Below are positions 46,122 to 58,540 of a DNA stretch of 64,000 nt, one piece after another. Below the pieces are notes generated by a model. That model was not told where the DNA came from and did not search any database. It was given only the letters and a program-made list of their open reading frames with translations. The first letter of the stretch is position 1, and each line of letters begins with the position of its first letter. Source of the stretch: Teratosphaeria epicoccoides (Eukaryota; Ascomycota; Dothideomycetes; Mycosphaerellales; Teratosphaeriaceae); the NCBI GenBank assembly GCA_021401465.1, contig JADDMT010000091.1, forward strand, positions 55,806-119,805, in the 5' to 3' direction. The position numbers and the translations under genes were made by a program.

Positions 46122-46646
46122 ATAGAGAGAGAATCTTAAAGAAATAACAGCTTTTTCTTGTACTTACAGCATTTCTCCTAGATAGAGTGTGTCAAAAACC
46201 TTGAAATTTTCAGAGCTTATAGAGTAAGGCTCTCTTACTTAAATACTAAGTTCTTAGAATATTTCAGCGAAAAATATGCCATATATATCATATGTAAGAA
46301 GAATGAAGACATTGAGAAAAGTAAGGATCTTACATGACTCGCTACTCTATGCTTCAGATTTAAGGGTCTAGCTAGTATTCTAGTTCTATAACAATGAACT
46401 TTTAAATGCGGGGTAGCGAGTCTGTAAGATTCTCACTTTTTTCGATATCTTCAAAGTACTCTTATAGCTCTTTCCTGTAGTATATATTCTATATTCTTCG
46501 CTAAAATATTCTAAGAACTTAATATATAAGTAAGAGAGCCTTACTCTATAAGCTCTGAAAATTTCAGAGTTTTTGACATGCTCTAGTAGGAAGAAATGCT
46601 ATAGGCACAAGAAAAAGCTGTCATTTCTTTAAGATTCTTTCCCTAT
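46122..46646. mobile_element. 525-bp palindromic MITE-like foldback element
   Basis: Two arms of about 250 bp form a near-complete inverted repeat: the left starts ATAGAGAGAGAATCTTAAAG, and the right end read in reverse complement starts ATAGGGAAAGAATCTTAAAG. The centre is around 46380. TA flanks both ends (46120-46121, 46647-46648), as for Tc1/mariner-type elements. No coding sequence. It abuts the end of H2 directly, overlapping its TAA duplication. It is AT-rich and much less TAG-laden than the neighbours. Confidence 0.75.
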
Positions 46647-46648
46647 TA

Positions 46649-46822
46649 GATATTAAAGAATCAAGATATACATAAGTTTTTTAAGATAGGAAGATGAAGA
46701 TCTATATAAAGAATCTTAGTCCTGAAGCTCAAGTAGGATCTTCTTCTCTAAAAGGTGTAATGCTTAAAGATGTAAAAGAGCACTTCAAAATCTTCTTGCA
46801 GCTTTGCGGTTACTAATTAGCA
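46649..46822. other. Short unassigned AT-rich sequence
   Basis: AT-rich spacer between the palindromic element and C3 with no recognisable feature. Confidence 0.5.
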
Positions 46823-46827
46823 CATAT
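46823..46827. repeat. Target-site duplication CATAT, left side of C3
   Basis: CATAT is repeated at 54997-55001 directly after the right LTR. Confidence 0.8.
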
Positions 46828-47187
46828 TAATATAGATGTATATGCTATATGATATGAAAATATCTCGTAGTATAACAGAATAATCCGACCTTTTAGTAGG
46901 TACAAGACAGCGCTGCTTTCTGCTTATCGCAGAGGTAGCGCTAAGGGTGCTTATAACCCCTGACGCTCCTTAATTAGGGAAAGCATGTCCGAGCCTAACC
47001 CTGCAGGGGTACCGTAGGGTCAGCGACATAGGGGCGTCCTACGTCGACTACTAATCCTACTTAGACAACATACAAGCTAACGTATGTACGAAGGAACTCC
47101 TTGCTATGTGTAGTAGGGTCACTATATGCTAAGGGCAGGCATTAGAACCTATGCGGCTCTAATGGCCCCCTAGTATCAACCGTATTA
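46828..47187 (-). repeat. LTR of family C (3' LTR of C3)
   Basis: 360 bp, TAATATAG to CGTATTA in plus reading; the expected terminal TG/CA bases are changed to TA. Confidence 0.9.
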
Positions 47188-47822
47188 CTGCCCCTCCTCC
47201 TATAGAGGTGTCCCTAGCCTTACTAAGTAATACACGCGGAACGTATAGGGTATAGGATATAGCACACTTATACCGCGTAAGAGTAAATAGGTAGATAGCC
47301 TATATAACATGTGTCATGCGTATACCTTAACACCTTCGTAGTAAGTATAGGGCGGAGGCTGCTAACTTGGGCAGGTTTTAATCTGTTACATGTTAGGCGG
47401 CTTTGTAAGACCTTTACTTTACATGCAGATCGAGATATCAGGAAACTACGAGTATATACTTTAGTTAATCCTTGAAATTATAGGGTAAGCATGCGCGCCG
47501 GCCTTGCCAAGTAGCTTAGCTGTCCCTATTTAGTCGTGACTATGAAGAACATGTTGCAGAACCTTAGGGTAGTAGGAAAGTACGCGGACGCTCTACGCGC
47601 GCCGCTTAAAACAGCAGGAGCGCGCTCCTAGCGTAGGTCTCGCCACATTTTCATGCTAGTAGGCTAGCACGAGTGTAGTTAGCGTACATGCGTAACGGCC
47701 GCGTTATCCGTTATTACATCATTCGGTCCCCTTGTAAGTCAACTAAAGGCAGGTACTCTGCGCATGTAGTTCGAGTCACTAGCTTAACAGTTGCGGTAGG
47801 TAACAGGGGGGCTGTTAGAGGG

Positions 47823-47830
47823 TATAAAAA
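47823..47830 (+). promoter_or_regulatory. TATA box upstream of the family C antisense ORF (C3)
   Basis: TATAAAAA, same context and distance to the ATG (47986) as in C1. Confidence 0.6.
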
Positions 47831-47985
47831 CCTCGTCGCTTTCCTAAACTTCCTGTTCTAAGACACTAACATTAACCTCTACTCCTATTTTGCTTAGCTT
47901 GCGCCTTACTATGTCTACAGGTCTAAACTAGAGCCTCTTCTTCTTTAATCAATCAATTAGGATCAACTAACCTATCTTGGCTATA

Positions 47986-49482
47986 ATGGCTTATATGCTG
48001 CAGACTAAGTTCGACGCTACTTGCTCTGCCTGCGATTGTCGCTCGTGTCGACAATGCCTTGACAACCTTAGTAGCTAAGCTGCACACATCTCTCCTCTAC
48101 CTGTTAGTAAGGCGTCTCCTACCCGCGAGGTATGCGTGACTTATACTAACCGAAGCGTAGCTAAGATCTATGTTAGCGGATTTGATAAGAGTAGTCTCTA
48201 CCGCAATTATGTCAACTGTAATAGCAAGCATCAAAAATGCCAAGACCTCCCTAAAGAGGTGTATAGCGAGTATAACTAGCTCTGCTGTAACATCGATGAC
48301 TTCTAGAGTACGCGCGACAAGGGGGTTACTAAAGGCACTCTGACTATAAACAGGCTACAGGCTAAATACCGCGAAGCACTCGCCTCCCTGCTTGGCGCCC
48401 TCTCGTGCTTCACCGTGACTGCTAACCGTTCTTACGGCGGTGTTTGCTTCGACTCTCTACTAACAGGCGAAAACGTTTGTCTAGGTCTAATCGTAGACTT
48501 AGTCTAGAAGATCTTGAAGGTACTAACTATTAGAGTCGAGACCTTTCCCATAGTACGCATATAGTGTAGGTACCCTCTAAGTATAAATGCTAACTTTCTC
48601 TGCTAGGCTAACGTTAGCGTCGAGAAATATCCGACTAGCCGTTAGCGTTAGCAACTCGGGGCCCTTGCCTCTATTAACGATAACTTTAAGACGCGGATTA
48701 TCCGCAAGAAGGTCATCAAGCAATTCACCGTTCCCGCTACTAAGGCTACGCCCTAGTGCCGTACCGAGAGGCAGCCTGCCTCTAAGCTAGTCCTAAGGAC
48801 TAAGCCGTAAGTTACTCGCTCGAATCCTGTCGCGTGCGTACAGCTAACACATTATAGCGCCGCTGCCTACGCTGCCTCGACGCTACTGTCTAAGAAGAAG
48901 AAGAAGGCTAGGGCTGAAATTAAGGTTAGCGACAAGGAAGCCGAACCTTCCCTGCTTGCGATCCGCACTACGTCTGTCAAGACGCTAAGGCACAAGCCTC
49001 TAGGCTAGATCTTTAAGGATAAGGAGGATGACGACGTCTAGGATACCTTCGGTCCTAATGTGATCCCTTTGCGCTATAGTGTCACCGTACTAGTTGCGCC
49101 TAAGGGGGACACTAAGTCCGATGATGTAGTTAACACTCATGTTAAGAAGCGCAAGATAATCTCGAGGGCCGAGCGCGACAGCCGCAAGCGCGCCTAAGTC
49201 TCTTTGCCTTCTAATGCTAAGGATGAGGTAGTCGTCGCAACTAGGCATAGTAAGGGTGTCGCTAGCTATCTAGCTACTATAGGCTCTAAAGACGAGCTCC
49301 CTTGTAACCTACTAAAGAAGAAGATACTAGCCTCTCTTCATGGCGTTACTACTCCCGTTACTCATAGTCGCTTCGGGGTGTTTAGTAGACCCTATGTAGG
49401 TAGGTAGTCCCTAGCGGACTGTAACAAGAAAGACTCTCCTGCTTCGGGTTTAGTTAGGAAGCCCCTAACTAGTAGTCGCTAA
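47986..49482 (+). pseudogene. Antisense 499-codon cysteine-rich ORF of family C (copy C3), mutated
   Basis: Exactly the same length as the C1 copy, ATG to TAA, with no net indel. The cysteine region here reads RSCRQCLDNL early and NCNSKHQKCQDLPKEV later. In C3 the Gln after KC is still CAA where C1 and C4 have TAA, which shows how the stops arose. The C-terminal half keeps the Lys-rich SKKKKKARAEI-like cluster and the Ser/Arg-rich tail. Mutated by many TAG codons. Confidence 0.75.
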
Positions 49483-49689
49483 GCATTAGCTACGAAGCTA
49501 ATCCGAGTATGTCTCTTGTTCTTCTTAGGTTTATTCTAGGTGTGCCTTTAGGCATTAATAATGTATGAGTAGGGCGTTTGCTTCTTGTTATTACTTCGCG
49601 CCTTATGTACTACATACATATGTCAAGAATTCTGCTCCGAAACTCTTATCTTCCTACAAATCGACCTTCTTAAGCCCTGCTTACGCATC

Positions 49690-52600
49690 CTCCGCTCTTC
49701 AAACTTGCGAATAGCTTCTAGAGCGTTCTTGTAGTCTTCGGCTAGAACCTATTATGTGTACTTAGGTAGGTATCCTTTCTACTTTACTAGATAGTACGTT
49801 GCGCCTTTACGCTACATACTATCCTTAATACCCTTGACTTCCTACTCTTCGTTCTCTTCTGCTACTAGCATCGGGTCCGCAGGCTCTTCGCCCTCGTGCT
49901 ATACCTATGGTTTAAGTAGAGATACGTAGAAGACATCATGTACATGATACGACAATAGCAATAATAGCCGGTATGCCTGCGAGCCTATCGCGTCATGTAT
50001 CTAGAAGGGTCTGACGAACCTTGGCGTCATCTTCTTGCTTAGAAGTTTCAGCTTAAGATTCTTCGTTAATAGTAACACCTTCGTACTAACTACGTACTAC
50101 ATCGGTTTAGCATAGGCGTTATTATGTTTAATCTAGCATTCTGAGGCCTTTTTCTAGTGTTCTATTAGTACTGAATGTGCCTTACGCATACGCCGCGCTA
50201 ATTCTGCGGCGGCTAGTACCCTCTCCTTAGAAGACTTGTCCTAAGGCGGTTCTAGGTATATTTCTAGATTAAAGCCATAAAGAATCTAAAATGGCGACAT
50301 GCGCATAGTAGCATGCACGCTATTATTAACCGCAAATTCCGCTATAGGAATTACGTTAGCCTAGGCATCCTAGTTCTTAGTATAGTAGCACTAAAGGTAC
50401 TACTTAAGAGTCTAGTTCATATGTTTAGTCTAACTATTAGTCTGTAGATAGAATGCTATACTTAGGCGGTACTTAACACGCGCCTTAAACACAAATTCTT
50501 GCTAGTATTTACTAGTAAAGACAGAACCTCGATCTAATAGGATACTTCGGGAGACACTAAAGCGCTATATGACTTTGTCGCGAAGTAGTCGCGCAAGCTT
50601 GCCACTTGTGCACCTTTTCATACATAGGATAAAGACATTCATCTTAGAGTATTAGTCGACTACTACAAGGATAGCATTAACTATATTGCTTCTCTACTTT
50701 GCTAGCAGCAAATTAGTAATAAAATCCATAGTCAAGTCTTGCTATAGTCTCTCTAGTAGTAGGAGTACCTAAGCATCGCTATAGGGGTAATAGCGCCAAG
50801 ATTTGCTAACCTAGCATGTCTAGCAGGATTTGACATAGTTAGAGACATCCTGTTCTAGCGTTAGCTACTAGTATTTGCGTCCGAGAAGTGCGATTATCTT
50901 CTCTGCGCTAAAGTAGCCTGCGAGTTCATCGTCATAATGAATACGGAGAAGCTGCGAACAGAGTACGTAGTTAGCAGGTACGTAGAGCCTATTGTCAAAG
51001 TACTATAAGTCGCCTGACTTGATCTAGTAGTTCGGACTACCTACAGTGTCCTAGAGGGCTACACCCTCATTAATTAACTCTAGTTCTCGCTCTTGTAACT
51101 ACTAAATAAGTCTCGAGACTTCTTTAAAGGGTTCTTTAGACATCGCATGCTTACCGCATGTAAGCTAGTTAACTACCGCACGGATCGAGCTAGACGTGGT
51201 CGCTATAATTGCTAGATAGGAGGGTTTGTCGCTAGCGGAGGCTATGAGGCCCTATTAGACCTGTAGTCAACCTATAAGAGGAGCTAACAACAGATCGCTG
51301 CCCTAAATTACAAGCTTCGTTTGTAGTATAGGGAGAAGCTATCAGTTACCCTACTCCCTAGTGTTATAGTCTAGTCGTCGCGAAGGACTATTAGCCGGAT
51401 TCGTCTTTCTAGAACGATGCTAGATAACGAAGTTAAAGCTAGCGAGGAAAGTCGCCTACCTTGCTTGCCGACTACTTAGCTGCTTTACTCCCATGAAGCC
51501 ATGAAGGTTGTTATGGTTAGTAAGCACCTTAATAGGGTACGCTGCGCCTTCAAGGTAGTGTTAGTACTCCTTGAAGCTATCAACAATAGCTAAAAGCTCT
51601 TAGTCGTGAGTCTTGTAGTTAAGCTTAGCGCCCTGCATCTTCCGCGACTAGAAGGCAATTAGGTACTATCGCGTACTACCTTCATGCAACTAGAGCTGCG
51701 ATATAATTGCGGCTATTGCGAATTTTGAAGCATTAGTCTCTATTCGGATCTTCGTAGTAGGGTCAAAGTGCCGAAGTATAGGCGTAGTTTAAAAAGCTGC
51801 CTTAAGTTTAGAGAAAGCCTTGCTCTAAGCCTCCTCCTAAGGTACTATCCCTAGCTTTTTTCCTTGAATCGCGCCCTTTGCGAGGGCCGTAAGGGGAGCC
51901 ACGATCTTCGAGTAGGACTATATGAATCTACAGTAGAAGTTAGTAAATCCTAGGAATACCTACACTTCTCGGAGGGTAGTTAGCTACGGCTACTCCGCGA
52001 TTACAGACACCCTTTAGTCATCTATGATGACTCCTTCCGTAGAGACGATGTATCCAAGAAACTTGATCCTATCTGTCAGGAATGAGCACTTCTTTAGGTT
52101 CGCGTATAGAGCGAACTTATAGAGCTGTTTAAGCACTATCCTTAGGTACCAAATATGCTCCTCCTTCGAGTCGGAGTAGACTAGTATATCGTCTAAATAT
52201 ACTACGTAGCAGGTGTTAACACCGCTAGCTAGGGCCTAGTTAATATACGCTTAGAACATTGCTAGTACGTTAGTCAAGCTAAATAGTATCACTATATACT
52301 CGAAGTGTCTATACTACGTTTAGAATATAGTCTTCTACTTGTCGCCCTTTCGGATTAGTATCTAGTAGTAGGCGTCCTTCAAGTTAATAGACAAGAAGAT
52401 GGCGGCGTAACTAAGGCAGTCAAGCGTCTCGCTAATAAGTAGTAGGGGGTAGCAGTTCTTCTAGGTTACTATGTTAAGGCCCCTATAGTTAACGTATAGG
52501 TAGAGCGTGTTGTCCTTCTTCAGGACGAACATAACTAACGCTCTAGCCTCCCTGTTGCTTCGTCGGATCTACCCGTTCCTTTACGCCTTGTAGAGGTAGT

Positions 52601-54300
52601 CTCGAAGTGTTTCGAGCTACGATTCCGACATAGGGTATAGAGGTTAATGTAGAGGATTATAACCCTCCTTAAGGTTAATCGCATGTTCCGCGTCTAGGGC
52701 CTAGGCATAGGCCATAGCTTCTACGTCGAAAATATCGGCGTATTCTTCTAACTTAGGCAGAAGGGTAATGTCTTCCTTAACGCTCTATATGTAGACTATA
52801 TACACGCATTAGACCTTCTTCATGTCCTTGTAGAAGCTACGTGTGTCACGTATCTATACTATAGGAACTTCGCCTAAAGAGCTATAGAGCTAGTTGTTAG
52901 TAGCTCTATTAACAACGACTCCCTGCTTGTAGCGCTAAGGGCGGCCGAGTAGGAGCTCCTTATTAGGGACGTCTTTAGCGTAGAAGACTTCGTTAGTCTC
53001 GCGCACTTCTCCTAAGGAGTCCGCGAGTTAGAGGCGCACGTTATACGTGCCTTAAGCTACTATGCCTTCGCCCTAAAAGGACTTCATAGTAGGCAGCAGG
53101 GCTCCTAGAATTAGCTTTAAACCGAGCCGTACGATTACCCTCTAGGGTATCACGTTAACCTCCGCAAGGTTGTCTAACATATAGTCTACTAGCTTAAGCG
53201 AGCTATTAGCTCGGACCGTACTAGATAGGCGCTAGGCAGACTACAAGTCTACACTATTAGTGACAGACAGCTTCGATACCCGCGGCAGCTATTCGGTTGT
53301 CTTAGGCTTGTCCTTCTTTCGCCTCCCCTCTAAGGATGTTTTAGACACCTTGCTTACCTTTTTCCTATTACTTCGTTTAGGATAGCGAGCTGCCTAGTAG
53401 TCCCTCGCTCTACAGATGTAGCAGCTACTCGGAGGCTTCTCGCTACTGTCTTTTAGCTTAGAGGGCTTGCTCCTCCTAAATGAACTACTACGTTAGGCGT
53501 GACCCCTAGGGCGCTTGTAATAGCGGCCCTTTAGTAGGTCCTTAGGGCTTAGACGCTTATTGTCCTTACTACCTGATTTTCTATTTCGCTTTAAGGTAAT
53601 CTACATACGTGTCGCAAGGGACACGAGGTCTTGCCAAGTTGTCGGAAGTTCATGAAAAGTCATAATTGTATTCTGAAGATTGTCATTAAGTTTGATAAGT
53701 AAGTGCTATGCGCGTTACTTCTTAGTATAGGGTAGCATCTGTCCCTTAAGCGTAGCGAGGTAGGTAGCAAAGCTAGAGGTTGTTTGTCCCTTCCCCTACT
53801 TAGCCTTCTTATACTTAACAGACATAGTAAGGGCGTGATTCCCTAGATCCTCGACCTAGTTAACATAGAACAAGCAAAAGTCTGCCTATGTATACGTTCT
53901 GTCATAGACCTACATAAGGTCATACTCCTCATGCTAATTGTTACGAGGTTCCTTATCCTCTTTGAGCTACATTACACTAAGGGCGACTTGTTTGCCCTCT
54001 ATGGAATATCCGCGTAGGTTAAGCACAAAAACTGCCTTACATACCTGCAAGAAAGTTCAAGCCTCCTTTAAGGTATCTCCCTTAAATAGCTTTAGGTTAC
54101 ATGCGTTATAACTACCCCCTAGTTAGCCTACTATGGCCCCAATTTCAGGCACTAGACTCGCGGGCACACGCGGAGGGTCTGCGCCTACTAGTAAGTTGTC
54201 TTTGTAGGTCCCTAGCATGAAATCTTACTAGATTTCTTCATCTGCTAGTTTATTAGTACTACTTATAGCGACATCTTCGTTATCCTTGCTGTTGTCGCTA
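49690..54300 (-). pseudogene. gag-pol of family C (copy C3), mutated
   Basis: Same order as in C1. Gag is at about 54290-53400, the RT YLDDI box at about 52184-52198, the integrase core near 50530, and the chromodomain around 49710-49860. TAG codons are frequent, and many differ in position from those in C1, indicating independent mutation of the two copies. Limits are approximate. Confidence 0.8.
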
Positions 54301-54636
54301 CTAGAAGCGGTGCGGCTCTAGCTCTAGTTCGCAAGGCGCTTTGCGACCTAATCGACAATCATGGCTACAAGGGCCAGGTCGATAGTTAGGGTTAGCTGTA
54401 GTCCCTATGCAGAGGGCCTACTACCTTGTCTACTATGTAATTAGCCTCTAGTAGAACTGTCGCTCGATGTAGTGTCGCTTGCAGGGGGTACTTCTGCGGG
54501 CTAGTTACTTAGGCTAGCTTCGCCATTGCAGGCGCCTAGGATAGCACTTACTACGCGTTAGTTGCGAGTTCGTAGTACTCTAGACATATTGTAGTATTCT
54601 CTGCTAGACTGCAAAGTAGGGGGGAGAAAGCAGAAC

Positions 54637-54996
54637 TAATATAGATGTATATACTATATGATATGAAAATATCTCGCAGTGTGACAGAGTAATCCGACCT
54701 TTTAGTAGGTACAAGATAGTGCTACTTTCTGCTTATTGTAGAGGTAGCGCTAAGGGTGCTTATAACCCCTGACGCTCCTTAATTAGAGAAAGCATGTCTA
54801 AGCCTAACCCCGCAGGGGTACTATAGGGTTAGCAATGTAGGGGTGTCCTACGTTAACTACTAATCCTACTTAGACGACATACAAGCTAATATATATACAA
54901 AGGAACCCCTTACTATGTGTAGTAGGGTTACTACATGCTAAGGGCAGGTATTAGAACCTATGCGGCTCTAATAGCATCCTAGTATTAACTGTATCA
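54637..54996 (-). repeat. LTR of family C (5' LTR of C3)
   Basis: 360 bp, TAATATAG to CTGTATCA in plus reading; here the terminal CA is preserved. Confidence 0.9.
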
Positions 54997-55080
54997 CATA
55001 TAGACTGCTACTAACTAGTCAAATCGCCAAAGAGCCCTACAACCCTATTAAGGTCCTTGTTACGCCTAGGGATATGCAGA

Positions 55081-57217
55081 CATAGTGTCTTATAATAAGT
55101 CATAGTGTCTAAAGATAAGACATAAGACACATAGAATTTTGTGTCTTACTCTATGACTTATGCGCTAACCAAAAACGGCTAGCCTTAGTGCAGACCATGC
55201 GCGCTAAACCACTTTTATGCTGTAAATACATGTTATAAACGTGAATTACGCCTAAACTCCCCTAATATCATGTATTAGCCCCCCTTTCTTTTGCCCTCTG
55301 ATCCTCCCTCATATAAATAGGCACAAAATCGACCTCTTCTTTAATTGCTTGATTAATTGATGGCTCTAAGTCCTCCTTAGGCACCTCTTCATCAAATCTA
55401 GCACTAATATTAGTGTAGTAGAAGACTAACTTAGTAGCTTTTTAAGCACTAAGTTAGTTACGCCTATTTAAATAGATAAATGAATAGATTAACTAATTCC
55501 GCTCTACTACGCCTGTAGTAGGAGCAATTAAAAGAACCTTTAGTAGTAGAGCTGTCAGGTTAGGTAATTCTTCTTCAAATTAGCTCTACTAAAGGGTAAG
55601 AGGGACCCTTAAAGCAGAACCCTATTTAATAGGGTCTTTGAAAGGCCCCTACTACTTATAGAGTAGTAGTACATTACCCTAGAGCCCTACTGCCTTCTTA
55701 ACGTTGCCGTGGTAATGCTCCTTAGTAATCTAGTCGCAAGCAGTGTCTAGGAGCTTTTAATTAAGCTCTATAGGCTACTCTTGGCGTACTGCAGGGTCTG
55801 CTAAGTAAGCTATTACCTATGTAGCATAGAATGCTTGACTAAATCGATTATTAATTAATGAAACTATCTCTTCATCTGTAATAAGAGGAGATGAAATCGC
55901 TGTTTGAGCTAGGAATTACTACTAGGGTAAGCACCTTAAGAGCTTTAATTCGTTAGATTCTATAGAAATAGTCACCTTCAAGAAGGGCGCTAGTAGGGCC
56001 TTAAATTGATGAGCTTTATGCTAAAACTCTCTATTACTAATTTGGTTCCTAATTGAATCAAATTCAGGGCCCTCTTGATTAATATCCTTGTCAAAGATAC
56101 TAGTTTAAAGGACTAATTAATGATCGATTAGAGAATTAACAGTATTGACCTTCCCCTGCTACCGTGTTTTGCTAGGCACCTGTAGCTCCTTCTAAACAAC
56201 CTCCTTTTTACCTGCTACTCTGATAAATACTACTCTTACTATACTATGAACCTTAATCTACTTTGCTAATTCAAGGATCTCCTGCTAAATTGCGTTAATT
56301 AATAGGTGCTTAATTAGGTCATTTATCATCAAATTCAACTAATGTGTAATGCAGCTAGTAGTAATTAAGCCTAAGTGTTACTAGGCTAATTAAATAGGCG
56401 TAGAGACTATGTTAGAGGCGTTGTCAGTTACTATAGCGACAACCTTGCCTTAGAGCTCTGTAATTACTTCATTAATCTATGTTACAAGGTATTCCCCTGT
56501 ATAGGAGTCATATCTAGTAGAAACTGACTTTAAGAAGGCGCTCCTTCCTGTTTTAGATACAATGACGTAGTTAATAACTGCCTTATTGCGTAGGTTGCTC
56601 TAGCTATTAGTTATAACACTTAAGTGCTTTAATTAGTTAATCTAGTAATTAACTCCTACTCTGACGCGTTCATAGCATTCATCTAACAGCGATTCTGATT
56701 GTGCGTGCCTTCTAGGAGGTGAAAATGCTAGGTTTAGCTTCTAAATAAACTTTCTGAAAGCAGGGTAGTTAGTAGTTAAAAGGGGTAGTCTAGCTATGTA
56801 GATCTATTTAGCGTAGCTACTAGTAGCTTCCTTGTGCTCTGATTAGTCCATTTTTGCTATTTTCTTCTGTGTATTGCCTTGTTTGGCTAGAGCAGAGAGT
56901 GTAGGGTAGTACCTACATAAACCCTACTAGGTTCATATAATTTCTAGCTCTTAGAGTAATGTTTATATTACATGTGTAGATGTAGGTTGCTAAGGGTAGC
57001 AGTGCGTATAACATGCTTCTAGATAGGGTCCTTAGTATGTTTTGGCATTGTTTTATTGATATTTGACTGAATTAGGAAGTTATGAAGTAAGTATAGCCTC
57101 GAGGCATGTGAAAAGAGGCTCCAAATTTTCTAGCTAAACCTAATTCGGAATACGGGGAGGCCCGGCCGAGGGTCGGCCGAGACTCTGACACAGTGTCACA
57201 AAATAAGACACAGTGTC
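55081..57217 (-). mobile_element. hAT-superfamily DNA transposon, mutated
   Basis: Termini are inverted arrays of a CACAGTGTC-like motif: left CATAGTGTCTTAT then GTCATAGTGTC, right GACACAGTGTC twice with an ATAAGA spacer. Between them a mutated hAT transposase is read on the minus strand. No convincing 8-bp target duplication could be fixed because the repeated motifs blur the edges. Confidence 0.65.
55600..56851 (-). pseudogene. hAT transposase with DUF659-like region, mutated
   Basis: From an ATG near 56851 on the minus strand. It reads PAFRKFI, LNLAFSPPRRHAQSESLLDE, then KTGRSAFLKSVSTRYDSYTG EYLV, then KVVAIVTDNASNIVSTP. This order (SPPSR-type box, then the DS-TGEY and VVAVVTDNASNM-like boxes) is typical of hAT transposases with the DUF659 region. 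Later parts are frayed, and the C-terminal dimerisation domain is not clearly seen. Numerous TAG/TAA codons. Confidence 0.7.
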
Positions 57218-58540
57218 AGAAGTCGAATAAGACACGTGTTCTGTGTCTTGTGACAACTTGCGCCTGCTTTCTCGCAGGACATCAATCTCCCGAGCATATA
57301 CGGACAACCGATCGCGAGAGCACAAATCAGGAAATTGAGGCCGCCGTGCTCTGCATCCTTCTTCAAATGCTCGAAAGGAAAAAGCTGCTCACTTGTCGAC
57401 TACGGTCGCATTCTAGTGCCTTTACTACTCTTGCCACGCAGTTGAGTTAACCTAATGCGCCCTGCGAAGCTCTCTGTCGATTGGAGCTTGCTCTCGCTGC
57501 TTCAAACAACCTCCTAGAGCTCGACTCTCTAGAATGCAGGAGCCCTCAGCAACTCATGCGAGTTAGTGTCCTCTTGAAACTCCCGCACAGCGGTGGTCGG
57601 TAGCAGCGTAGCCCATCATAGCGTGGACATAGCTGTAGACCCCTCGGTAAGAATGGAGATACTGAAGAATGCGCCATGGCGGAAGAGCCAAAAGGGTTTC
57701 CTGAGGCGCATTGTACGGCGAATTGCTTAGCTATACAGAGATGTTATGCTGGCGCTCCGGAAGCTTCTGCCGGTCTTGCTCTCGCCCGACTACCTCCTGA
57801 CCTCTTTGAACTAGCAGCGGAGCCATCATTCACTCCCTTGCCATCTCTCTGAACCTGCCATCATCAAAGTCTTAGTGTCATTGCTATCCCTCCACAAAAG
57901 TTGAACGTAGACACAGTATAGCCACAAAGTATAGAACACGGCTTGCCCATGCAAAGGGCAAGGATCCCATCTAGCTGGATATTGCGACTAGCTCGTGGTT
58001 CTTTGGACTCGTGCAACGCCGCGAGTGCACAAGCGCAAGCAGAAAGGTTAGCTTCGAGTCTTTTACCTCACTTGCTGTTACAACAGGTGCCAAATTCATT
58101 CTGCTAACACCATACTGAGATACCTAGTACAGGCTGCCAGTCATTAGTGGAGCCACAAGCGCCATTCTATCGACAAAATGCCGGTACCTAGACCGTTTCA
58201 TGGAATGAGCAAAGAAGTCCGAGGCAAGGTTGTAATGTCCTATGACATTGACATTCATCCGTGAGGCTCACAGCCTTGACTCAAGTGGGATCGTCACTGT
58301 GTGCCCACCTATACACATGTGACAACATGACAAGACTTGCGCGACAGCGGTGTCTAGACATGTACAACAGCCGGCGACTGACGAGCTAGCAACTGACGAC
58401 ACGCCTGACACCATGTTCATGTCTAGTGAAAGGCTCAGCGACGCTGCTTATTGATCACTGCTAGATACTTGTGCTATGCCGCTAGTTGGCTAACCCTCTA
58501 GTGATCAAATGTTCACTAAAGAGGGACGATATTAATCGCA
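57218..58540. other. Island of unmutated sequence without recognisable gene
   Basis: Composition returns to that of the gene islands and TAG-rich motifs vanish. The longest frames (57193-57450 plus, 57140-57325 minus) overlap each other and the hAT terminus and look accidental. It may be old host DNA stranded between repeats, or regulatory/non-coding sequence. Confidence 0.45.

Larger units (their letters stand above)
46828..54996 (-). mobile_element. Ty3/gypsy chromovirus C3, structurally complete
   Basis: 8169 bp with two 360-bp LTRs and a CATAT duplication, uninterrupted by other elements. It serves as the reference for the family. From right to left: 5' LTR, leader, gag, protease, RT, RNase H, integrase, chromodomain; then the antisense ORF with its TATA box, polypurine tract and 3' LTR. 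Confidence 0.9.

Noticed and set aside
57140..57450. Two overlapping ORFs at the hAT right end
   Set aside because: They run through the terminal repeat motifs of the transposon and show no protein features.
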